DNA of 64,000 nucleotides from Dromiciops gliroides (Eukaryota; Chordata; Mammalia; Microbiotheria; Microbiotheriidae). The stretch's first letter is position 1; the number at the start of each line of letters is the position of its first letter. The notes under the pieces are model-generated. The model saw only the letters and a program-made list of their open reading frames with translations, was not told the origin of the DNA and made no database searches. The DNA lies in assembly GCF_019393635.1 (NCBI RefSeq), contig NC_057863.1, forward strand, positions 625,622,291 through 625,686,290, written 5' to 3'. A program made the translations under genes and the position numbers. Shown here piece after piece: positions 33,201-45,200 of the stretch.

Positions 33201-36200
33201 CAGGATATTAGAGCCTGAAGAGTCCTTAGAACAAAGTTAGAACACAGAACCTCAAAAGCCAGAAGAGCGCTTAGAATCACCCTGTCCATCCCTGTCTTTG
33301 CCGAGGTCACACACATCTCCAGATTCCCAGCCTGGGGACAGCGTTCTAGGCACTGGAGGAAGGGTCGGCTGCAGGTGACGCTAGAAATGGGAAGGCTCTA
33401 AACACTCAGGACCCCTGACCTCAACCTTCCCTCTCATCTCCCAAGGCAGGCTGAGAAGCAACAGAAGAGGGAGGTCAGGCCATGCAGAGAGGCAGAGGAA
33501 CCCCCAACTCCCAGCCTTTACCAAGGGAGAGGGAAGAAACAAAAGAAAGGTCTGCCTTCTTACTGAGCCACATGCCCCAAAGGTGTGGCAGGAGGGTTAC
33601 TGGGGAGGAAAAAGCCAACCACAACCAAACCCTGCATGGTTTAAGGGCCAGGAAGCCAAGCTCAGGAGGAGAAGGTGCCCCCCAGGACGGCGTCCATACA
33701 GACCCCTCGTTCCAGAAGAGGGCGGCTCTTTGGTGGGCCTTGCAGCATGGGGAGTGGGCTTGGACAGCGGGAGGCACAGATGAATTCTGAGGGGGAGAGA
33801 GGCGGGGGGCCGAGCCTCTGTCCTAGGGGGCTGGTGTCTGTGTGGAGCGCTAGCTACAGGGGAACAAAGAGCCCTGACCATCTCCAGGAGGAGACATGTG
33901 GGTGCAGAGGGAAGGAAAGGAGAGACAGAAGCACCCAGCGGGCGCTGGAGGCCAAGCTTTGGGGTCTGCTGCTTAAAAACACCAAATCCAAATGCCCTCC
34001 CCCCCGCAGTCTGTCACTGCTGGAGCTCTGACCTTCGGGGCCGGTATCTCCGCTGGCCCGTTGCTTTCCGTGTAGCCACAGCCGCAGTGAGACCCACCAG
34101 GCAGCACAGGAATGTTGCGCCAAACTTGAGTGTGTCCAGCCAGCTGGGGGGGTCCATCTCCAAGTAGCACTCTACCAGGTGCAGCCCCAGGAGCAGGAAC
34201 CATAGGAATGAGGCAAAGGCATCAATCCTCCGGAGCCTGAGGGATAGGCAAGGGAAGGGAGGGTCAATGGGCCGGCGTGAACCCCCGCAGTGGGTGATAC
34301 CCACAGGATGGGGGAGGGGGGATCCCTCCCCACCAGTCTACACTTTTAGGCCTCCTTTGCTGGGGGAGGACCCTTGGTGCTACCTATCCAAGATCCCATC
34401 TTCCTCTTTATTGGCAGAGCATCCTCAGAAGTTACTCCTCCTGAGGAAATCCTGAAGCTTAGGGAGATGAAGTCACTTGCCCAGGGTCACAGAGGGAATA
34501 AGGAAGCCAGGACAAGGGCCCCTGCCTCTCCAGCCCGATGCCCTTTGTCACTGGGCCATCATAGCTCCTCCTGTTCATCGGATCAATAAGGCATTTGTGA
34601 AGCACCTTTTGTGTCAGCCATAGTGAGCTTTCATCACTGGCCACTCCTTCTCCCTGAGGGGTGGATGCTCCCACAAGGAACTGGGGTCAAAGGCAGGGTC
34701 TCCCACCTCCTACCTCAGAACAAATCACTAGCCCTTTCTGGGCTTCAATTTCCTCGCCTATTAAATGAGAGGGGCGTGCATCGGCTCTGGAGTCAAGAGG
34801 ACCTGAGTTCAAATCTGGCCTAAGACACTTGACACTTATTAGCTGTGTGACCCTAGGCAAGTCACTTAACCCTCATTGCCCTGCAAAAAAAAAAAAAAAA
34901 AGACATGGGGCAGCTAGGTGGTGCAGTGGATAAACCACTGGCCCTGGAGTCAGGAGTACCTGAGTTCAAACCTGGCCTCAAACACTTAACACTTACCAGC
35001 TGTGTGACCCTGGGCAAGCCACTTAACCCCCACTGCCTCACTTAAAAAAAAAGAAAAAAGAAAGAAAAATTAAATGAGAGGGGCCGGACTAGGTGGCTCC
35101 CAACAGCCAACCCTATCTACCGGGCAGAAAAAGAGAGAGACAAAGCTCAACCTGACCATGGCCTGTCTGCAGAGATGGTTCTGAGGCCCCCGGGAAGGCT
35201 ACTCAGAGCTCCTCTCCCAGTCTCCCCCATTAGACTGGGAGCCATTGGAGGGCAGGGGCTCTCTCGCCTTTCTTTGTACTCCCAGGACCTGGCACTGTGC
35301 CGGGTAATAGCTGCCACTGTTCAGTTGTGTTGTAACGATTGGAATGACGCCACCTGCTGGAGACTTACTGTAGAAGAGTTCCGCCCATGAAGCAAAGGTC
35401 TTTGAGGGCAAGACCAGGAGTCTTTTCTTTGGCGTCAGGAAGTGACGCAGGCTAGTGGGAGGAGGAAGGAAGAGACTGGCGCTCAGTCTCACTCTTTTTC
35501 CTCTGGACACTGGTGGAGAGGGGAGCTAGAAATGTGCTCTCCCTTTAATCTAGGAATCTAGGCCTTTCTCTCTCTCTTTACCAAATTCTTGTTCTCCTTA
35601 ATAAATGCTTAGAAGTCTAACTCTTGCTAAAGCTTATAATTTATTGGCGACCACTCATTAGATATTTTAGACAGTTTTGCTAGAATTTTAGCCCTTAACA
35701 GAGTCCAACTCTATGACCCCACTGGGGTTTTCTTGGCAGACACTGGGTGGCTTGCCATTTCCTTCTGATCATTTGGCAGATGAGGAAACTGAAACAAAGA
35801 GGCCTAAGTGACCCGCCCAAGGTCACACAGCTACAGAGTCTGAGGCCAGATATGAACTCAGGGAGATGGCTCTTCCCGACTCCAAGCCCAGTCATCTCTC
35901 CGCTGCACCCCCCAGCTGCACACAGCAGGTGTCTAATAAATGCTTGTGGACAGTTTCAAGGTAGCCTCTGGGCATTGTGGTCCATCAGCTCATTTACATG
36001 GGGCTGCTGCTAAAGCTTTAAAGGGGAAAAGAGAGAAATGGTAAAGCCAAGAACTCTTTGGGGACTATCAGAACACTACACAGGCAGCCCCCGCAGCTTT
36101 AAGCTGACCCTGGGGACACCCTACATCAGGGCTGCTGGGATCGTACCTGACAAAAAGGTGGCACTGTTCAGTTTCACACGATATCTAAGAAATGAGTCTC

Positions 36201-39200
36201 TGCACTGATCTGAGACACGAGACATGAGAGATCTTTCTATCTTCAATGGCTCTCTCTCTTCCTCCCTCCCTCCCTGTGATCCAGCCAATCTGGTCTTTTC
36301 TTTTTTACACACAAACACACCATCTCCCCTCTCTGCAAGAGGGTGTCAGCCATCCCACACGCTTGGGATGCGCTTCCTCCTCCCTTCTGTCTCATGGAGA
36401 CAGACACAACTCAAGCACCATCTTCTGCATCAAGTCTTTCCTGCTTCTCCCTCCTTCCCAAACCTGCTTGTGTTTAATTTGCATACATCTGTGTTGTTCT
36501 TGACTTCACTCTGGTTCACTGGGCTTCACACACTGAAAAAGCTGACAGGGCAAAGTAGAATTCCCTGCTATCTGAAGAGCTGACTGGGTAAAAGCTACAA
36601 GGTAAAAGCCTGAGAAGGTAAAGTCCTGCAGAGCCCCCGAAAGAGCTGAGGCTTTTGTCAGCCCTCTGCTTTGGGGAGACTACTTGCCAGAGTAACGAGT
36701 CATCATCCTGCCATAGGTGGCAGGCTGTCACTGTTTAGAAATAACACTGAAGGGGATGAATGAACCGCCTTCCAGAGTCACCAATGGCTTCAGGCACAAG
36801 GGTTCCCTACTCATTTCTTCCCTTGCTAGGTCTCTATGTGTGTCTATGTCCCCCATGGAGACTGTGTGCCTCAGTGGAAGGCTATGATCTGGGTCCATGA
36901 GCAAATTTCTAAATTTTAATTATTCCTTCTCTTAAGTAAACATTATAACTATGATTGCTTTTACCTTATCATCAAGTAAATGTTTCATGTTGAAGAAGTA
37001 ATGGTATCATGAGTGTCCAAAATTAGAAATCGAGGGGAAGCCCCTCAACTGGGGAATGGCTGAACAATCTGCAGTATGTAAATGTAATGCAACACTACTG
37101 CGCTGGAAGAAATGATGATCGGCAGATTTCAGAAAAACCTGGAAGGACATAAGTGGACTGATGCTGAATGAAGTGAACAGAACCAGGAGAGCACTGTATA
37201 CAGTAACAGCAACATGGTATGACGATCAACTGTGATAGACTTAGCCCTTCTCAGCAGGGCAATGATCCAAGACAATTCCAAAGGACTCATGATGGAAAAT
37301 GTTTTCCACATCCGGAGAAAAGTACTGTGGATTCTGAATGCAGATTGAACTATACTGTTGACTTTTGGGCTTTTTTTTTCCTTTATTGTGTTCTGATTCT
37401 TCTTTTGCAGCATGACTAATGCAGAAATAAGTTTAATGTGATTGTACATACATAACTTATATCAGATTGCTTTCTGTCTTGGAGAGGGGGGAAGGAAGGG
37501 AGAGGAAGAAAAATTTGGAACAAAAAATCTTATGAAAACAAATGTTGAAAACTATCTTTACATGTAACTGGGAAACAATAAAAAAACTTTTATGAATTTT
37601 TAAAACAGAATTGCGCAGCTAGGTGGCGCAGTGGATAAAGCACTGTCCCTGGATTCAGGAGGACCTGAGTTCAAATTCGACCTCAGACACTTGACACTTA
37701 CTAGCTGTGTGACCCTGGGCAAGTCACTTAAACCTCACTGTCCTGCAAACAAACAAACAAAAAGAGGTATTGGGGACCCTCTTTGATTTAGGGGCAGCTA
37801 GGTGGCACAGTGGTTAGAGCACCGGCCCTGGATTCAGGAGTACCCGAGTTCAAATCCGGGCTCAGACACTTAACACTTACTAGCTGTGTGACCCTGGGCA
37901 AGTCACTTAACCCCAATTGCCTCACTAAAAAAACAACAAAAAAACCCTCAACAACAAAAAAAAAAACCCAGAATTAATGGTATTAAGAGTGCTCCAAGGG
38001 GCAAGTCACTTAACCCCAATTGCCTCACTTTAAAAAAAAGAAAAAAAGAAAAAAAGAGTGCTCCAAAAAAGAGCCCATGCAGTTGTATTCCCTCTACACG
38101 GGAAGCACATCAACGTGGGGGGGGGGGGGGCGCGCGCGGCGGCGGCACACACGCCAGTAACTACACAGCAGTGACCAAGAGGACATCACTCCCACCCATC
38201 TCAGAAGCTGAAAGAGCTCACGTTTTAACTTTGGGGTCCTGGCCATTGTAGGGCCCTCTCTCGGGTAAAAAAACAAAGCCCAGACCTTCCAATGTGAGGG
38301 CTGATGTAGGTATGTGAGCCAGCCCAGAGAGAGAAAAGGGAGGGACAGATGGTTACCTGACCAGCATCATATCATGCCTTTGGGCTATGCTGGGTGAAGC
38401 TACACAATGATGCGTGTCAGGAGTGGTGTGGGAACCCAAGTGTTCCTGATGCCAAGCCCCGGACATGGACAAGATGGTCTAACGTCTCATCTAGCTCTTC
38501 ATTCTATGTCCCCTAGGAGCCAGAGCTCACCCCCAAGTTCCCTCCCACCCCAAGCACCCACCTGATGCGGCCAGCCAGCAGCATGGCCAGGAGGCAGGTG
38601 AGCAGACCCAACGCCACCACCACCATCTGGTGGCTCTGGCCCAAGTCCCAGGCCTCAGAAAGCTTCTCCAGCATGTGCTCGGGAAGCAGGTGGAGCAGCT
38701 GCTGCCAGCCCAGGGCCCCTGGATCAGCTGTGGTGTTGGACGAGGCTGAGGGCCCAGGGGAAGAAACGTTTCCTCCTGCCAGCAGAGCAGGGGTCCAGGA
38801 GGCAGCCGGGAAGAAGGGGTGGCCAGAGCCATACAGGGCAGTGGCTAGCAGGAAGCTGCAGATCAGGAAGGTGAGGAAACGGAGGAGGATGACCTGGGCT
38901 GGAGCAGTCACTGGTGAAGAACAGAAGCTCTGAGGGGGAGGAAAGGAAAAGAACTGAGGACTAAAGCACTGCATTTGGCGGTCACCATCGAGGGCTCACT
39001 GGCGTAAGAGAGCAGGGAGGGTAGAGGAGGACCAGACGGCATCCAGGACTCTTATAGGGCTGTGATCCACACAGTCAACTCACTCTCGCTCCCTTTCTCT
39101 GTCTGAGGACTGACTCTCCAGGGCAGGGCCTAGGCTTAGGCTGAAGAATTCTGCTTGGTCCCACTCTAACTAGCAAATGGGGAGGAGAGAAGGGATTCAG

Positions 39201-42200
39201 AAAGAAGAGCCTTAGCTCCTCCTCACACGATCTGAACTCGAAGAGATGTTACATCTACTAGTCCAACCTCCTCACTTTACAGATGGGGAAACTGAGGCCC
39301 AGAGAAGGGAAATGACTTGCCTAAGGTCACTAGGGTAGTTAAGCGGTCCCAACTCCAAAATCATGACTCTGTCCCCCTATGCCTTCCCACTCCAAAATGT
39401 CTCTTTTCCTCGCCCTGATGCCAGCCCATGCCCTTCAGCTCTTTGCCAATATCCATTATCCAAAACTTTTGAAACCTGCTCTCTTGAAACCCAAGGTGTC
39501 TGCACTAGGGTAACGGCCTCTCTTGTTCCTTACCAAACAGCTACATGAGCTTGTGCGAGGTACACGACCCCTTCACACCTCAGTTTTCTTACATAAAACA
39601 TGGGAAAATGTGTTGGGTCCATGGCAGCTGGAGGTGTCAAACACTAGGTTCCTACTCCAACAAGATTAAAATAGAACAAATAAATAAAAACACACTAGCT
39701 CATAGATGTTAACAGGTGGTTTTCTACAGGCAGCCAAGCGGTGCAGTAGAGCGCTGGGCCTGGAGTCAGGAAGACTCATCTCCTTGAGCTCAAATCACTT
39801 CCTAGCTGTGTGAGCCTGGACAAGTCAATGGCAAACCGCTCAAGTGTCTCTCAAGAGAAAACTCCAAATTGGGGTCAGTCAGGACTGAAATGACAGGTTG
39901 CAGAGGCCTCAGTGTGCTGGTGTGGGAAGCTCGCTGTTATTACGAATATCATGGGCAAACCTCCCTCACGTTCCGAATGGCCGAGACACCACCGGCACTC
40001 TCCCTGCTGTCAAGCGTCCAGAGCCCCTTCCCCTCTACCTGCACATAGGTCTTGTCGGTCTCCCGCCGCCTGAACTGGTGGCTGAGCAGCAGAGCACGCA
40101 GCTGTCGGTTCTGGTGCTTGATGTAATACTCCACAGCTGCTTGGCAAGGCCGGCACAGCTTGTATATCTGCTCCAGATGGTGTCTGTACACTTCAATTTC
40201 CTCATCATATTTACCCTGGTGAGAACAGAGGCTTTGGATTGGGGAGGGAAATGCTGAGATGGTGCTCCAAACTCCATCTACTGGCACTGTATGGGGAGAA
40301 GGGGAGGAAAATGGAGGAAGGAACATGGAAGGGAGAGAAGAAGGGAAAGCACAGAGCTCAAGTGCACTCCGGACTCTTAGGTTTCACCCTAGATTTTGCC
40401 TTGGAGGCTCAAACTGCAAAATGGCAGACCCAAAGGGCCCTCAACGGCCATCATGATATAGAGGAAAGAGCTCTGATATCAGAGGGCCTGAATTGAAATG
40501 CTGCTTATGTAACTTGGGTGAATTCACCTGACCTCCCTGAGCTTTGATTTTCTCAAGCTGTAAAGTAAACGGGTTGGATGGATGGGCTGGCATGGAATGA
40601 GCCTTCCAGGTCAAAACCAACAATCCATCTAGAGCAACCCATACTAGAATGTGCATCCTTTTTATGATGTCCTTGCAACACTGAAAGCAAAAAACCATTC
40701 ATTAGGACCCGATTTTTTTTTTGGAAAAAGAAAGTAAAACGGACAAGCCATTAGCTAATTTGATTTTGAAAAAGAAAGCCAAATTACCAGTATCAAAAAA
40801 TGAAAATGGTGAATTCACAACCAATAAAGAGGAAGTAATGGGGCATCTAGGTGGCACAGTGGATAGAGCACCCGCCCTGGAGTCAGGAGGACCAGAGTTC
40901 AAATCTGGCCTCAGACACTTTTAACTCTTACTAGCTGTGTGACCCTGGGCAAGTCACTTAATCCCAACTGTCTTTAAAAAAAAAGAGAGAGGAAGTAAAA
41001 ATCATTATTAGAAGCTATTTTGTCAAACTATATGCCAATAAAGTTGACAACTGAAATGAAGTGGATGAATACTTATAAAAATATACACTACCCACATGGA
41101 CAGAACAGGAAATAGAATACTCAACCCAATCTTAGAAAAAGAAACTGAGCGAGCCATAAATGAACTCCCAAAGTAAAAAATCAGGACCAGATGGATTGAC
41201 TGACCAGTGAACTCTACCAAATCGTTAAAAAACAATTCATTCCAACACTACACAAACTGTTTAGGAAAATAAGTAAAGGAGTCCTACCAAATTCCTTCTG
41301 TGACACAAATGGTCTTGAGACCTAACCCAGTAGAGTCAAAACAGAGGAAAAACCTACAGATGAATTTCCTTAATGAATACGGAGGCAAACATGTTAAATG
41401 GCCCAGTAGGAAGAGGATTTCAGCAACAGACCCAAAGCACACATGCTCTGAGCAGGCTGGAGTGATACTTGGTTCAACACAAGAAATAAGCTTTGCTGAC
41501 CCTATTAATAACAAACCCAACAAAAACCACAGGATTCTTTGAACAGATACAGAAAGGGCTTTGACAACACAGGATGCCATTCCTGTTCAAAGTGCCAGGA
41601 AGCACGGGAATAAATGGCGCCTTCCTTACAATGGTAAGTGGCCTCTATCCCCAAAGTCCTTGCTGTGGCACATGCAGCCACCCTGGGAGGTCTGCAGGGG
41701 GAAAGGCCGGGCCTCCTGGTGGCAGTCCACTCTACGATGGGCCAGTGCTGACTAGAGTTGTTCCTGACACCTAGTCAGCATCTGCCTCTCTAACTTCAAC
41801 CCATTGTTCCTTACAAGAAGGCCGAGACTTTTCATGAGACGGCCCCTCACATGCCAGCTAGCACGTTCTTCATGCCCTGATTTTTCCTCTTCTCTAGTCT
41901 CAACAGCCCCAGTGACTCCCACTGCCCCTGATGTGGCATGGTCTTAGGATTCCACCACCACCCCACCATGTATGTAGTGCATTAAGGTTAGCCAAGTACG
42001 TGCTACACCAATGTTATTTCATTGGATTTCTCACAATTATTTCCATTTCACAGGGGAGAACACTGAGGATGAGAAAAGTTCAATAACCTGCCTATCACTG
42101 CCACGTGAGAGTCTGAGGAAGGATTCGAACTGGGGTCTTCTTGACTCTAGCACTCCATCTGCTGCACCTCCCAGGCTGGCCTATGTCTCTCCAAAGTGGC

Positions 42201-45200
42201 TTTCTTGTCTTCTCCCTCACCCCCAGGTGGCTGAGAAGGGCTGTGCCTGAGTGATGGTGCCGTGAACAGCTCAGGGAGCCTCCTACCCGGGACGTCCATC
42301 TTCCCGCAGAGGAGCGGTGTTTACCCATGCTCAGGGAAGGGCCTAGTCATCTAGTCGCCTCCCCCAACGTGGGTGGCTTGCCATCCTCTGGCTCAGTGAC
42401 CTCTCCTGCTGCAGCCCCAAGAGGCCCTTCCCCTGTTTCCATGGAAAAAGGGAACTCATCAGCCTTGACAGAGGCTGCAGCAGGAGCTGGATCTCATCTT
42501 CCCCAGCCTGGTGGGGGCGGCTCTCCCTCCCTGCCTCCTCCTTTCTTTCTCTCCCTGTGTCTCTCTCCTTTCCTCAGCCTTCTCTCTCCCTTTCATCTCT
42601 CCCCCTCCCCTCTCCTGGCTCCTCTCCTTTCTCTCGCTCTCCTCAGAGATGTCACCCCCAGCTCTCAATACTGTAGCTCAGGAGGGCAGCCTCAGCCCAG
42701 CCCACACATGTGACCACGGCAGGCGGCAGCAGTAGGTAGAAGGGAAGCCCTTTGGGCATCAGTCCTTCCGCCTCCCCCCAGGCTCCGCTCCTGCCACAGA
42801 GATCAAGATCCCCGGGCAGGAATGTGCACAGGCCTGGGAGCCTCCGTCCTCCTTGGATGCCTCCGCCAGGCTTAGTTAGTACCACATTCCAGTCTGGAGC
42901 TCTAGGAGTTCAGCCTGGGAATGCAGTGGCCTGCAAGAAGGAAAGGGCACCTCAGGGCAGGTCTGAAGGGACAGAGGAAGGGCTGCTGGGCATGCCCAGT
43001 GGGCAGCCTGGACTGAGACTCCCAGGTGCCATCAAAGCAGGGCAAGGATGTCTGCCTGAAGACAAGACTCCGGCAGGGCCACTGGGTAGGAGAGGGGGTG
43101 GACTCAGGATCCCGGACTTAAAGCTAGAAGGAATCCGAGGACACCTAGTCCAACTGCCCCATATCACAGATAAGGCGGAGGCACAGAAGTTAGGTGACTC
43201 GCCCAAGGTCACACAGCCAGTAAGCGGCAGAGCTGGGACTCAAGCCTGGGTCTTCTGACAATAAATACAGCTTCCCCTGTGCTCTTCAGCCACCTGGGCT
43301 CTGCTCACTCCACGGGGTCGCAGAACACAGAACTGGGAGTAGGGGCAGGGGCCACAAGAGACCACCAGATCATTAGCGATCCCCAAGAGCAATGGGCAGC
43401 CTGGGGAGGTGGCGGGTTCCCCTCCTTGCCAGCCATCTCAAGCAGCGACTGGACAAACACTTGTCGGGCACAGTGTGATGGGGACAGGTCAGACAGGACA
43501 GGATGGTGCCTTCCAACTCTGAGTCAACGAAGTCTTCACACAAATACCAGACAACTGCCTCCTGGCTTGTGTGTTGTCTCCCCCATTAAACTGGGGGCTT
43601 CTTGAGGGCAGGGACCGTCTCCTGCTTTTCTCTGCATCTACAGCAAACACCTTAAGCACCCAACACACACAGAAGGCGTTTAATAAATGTCTGCTGACTG
43701 CCTGGCTGCAAGAAGTGCAGGGGGGGAGGGGGGATTTCTGCACAGGCTGGGCTGAAGGCCCCCGGTCTTCCTTCCAGCCTTCAGACTCCGGTCCTGAGTC
43801 TGACACGGCCGAGCGGACGGCTCCTCTGAGCCTTGAGGCTGGTCGTGGAAGGACTGAGGAAGCACATCCTGCAGGGAGCTGAGCAACTATTGCTCAAGAC
43901 AGTTCCATCAATGGATCAGCAAACATTAGTTAAGCACCTACTATGCACCCATCCTGTGCTAACTGCTGGGGGTACTAAGGAAGGCCAAAGATGGCCCTGC
44001 TCTCACGGAGCCCCCCTGTCCAATGGGGGTGACAATGCTACAGACGGGGCAAACTGGGAATGAGGAACACCAGAAGGTCCCGCAAAGGCCTCCTGTGTGT
44101 GTGGGGGGGGCCTTCAAGCAACCATGTCCCTCTCTCTGAGTGGTGGCCTCTGAGCTGAGAAGACCTGGGTTCAAGTCTCACCTCTAACAGCCATTAATGG
44201 GGTGAGCACAAGCAAGTGACTTAACCTCTGAACTAAAGCTCCCTCATCTGTAAAGTCATGGCTACGATGCCGACCCCACAGGCTGGTCAAAAGGAGGCGC
44301 AGCGAGCACTCTGCAAGCGGGAGAGTGCTCCTAAAGGCCGGGCGGCTGTCCCCCATCATCGCTCTGTCCCTAGAAAGCCCCGTCCCGTCCACACTCTCCC
44401 TTCTCCTGCCACAAGGGGGAGGGGAGAGGGCATGATCCAGGCAGTGCCAGGCCCCAGCTGCCTGAGAATACAAGGACAAAGGGCCCCCTCCCTGTTCCCT
44501 TCCTGGCTCCAACCCTCCATGTCTCCTCTCCCTCTCCCCCTCCCCTTCCCAGGAAGCAGAGGCTGTGTCACCAGAGGCCGGATCGGGCCAGATGCCTGCA
44601 CCCTTTCCCAGGCCCCACTTGGGGGAAGGGGAGGCCCAGGGGCACCCTGGCCTTGGGGCCCCCAGACAAAAGCCCCTTTGTGGCCGGGAAGGAGGAGGGT
44701 GTCTGGTTACCATGGCACCCGTGCTCCTGGCAACAGCACAACGCTGGTCCAGTTACCTGCAGGAGGGGGAGGGAGGAAGGCATGTGCACAAACAGCACAG
44801 TCAGCAAGGTCCGGGCAGGCAAGGCAGGGGAGGCCCCACATTCCCCCCACAGCGGCCCTAAGAGACCTCAGAGGCAACTAACCTAATGGCCGGATCCCCA
44901 GCCCAGAGCCAGCATCCCTTCCGCTGCTGTCAGACTAGAGAGAGGGAAGGGTCTCCTTTGATCCTCACAACAATCGGGGGAGTAGGGCCTGTTGTCACCC
45001 CCATTTTACAAAAGAGGAAACCCGAAGCCAGAGCGGGGCTTATGGCTCGCCCAGGGTCCCAGGAAGTGTCTGAGGCTGGATTTGCCTTCCTGCCTCCAGG
45101 CCCAGTCACCAGCAGCCTCTGGTGAGCCCACTGCAACCTAAGGCGGGATGCAAGTAGGCCCCAGGGATGTGGAGAGGCAAGAGGGAAAACAGCAGCACCT

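Larger units (their letters stand above)
24742..34032 (-). other. TMEM201 intron 6, 9.3 kb without a recent SINE
   Basis: GT-AG intron. I found no WSINE1- or MAR1-like copy in it, only old MIR-type pieces and simple repeats. No extra exon matched TMEM201. Several long ORFs on the plus strand look like chance in GC-rich sequence. Confidence 0.75.
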
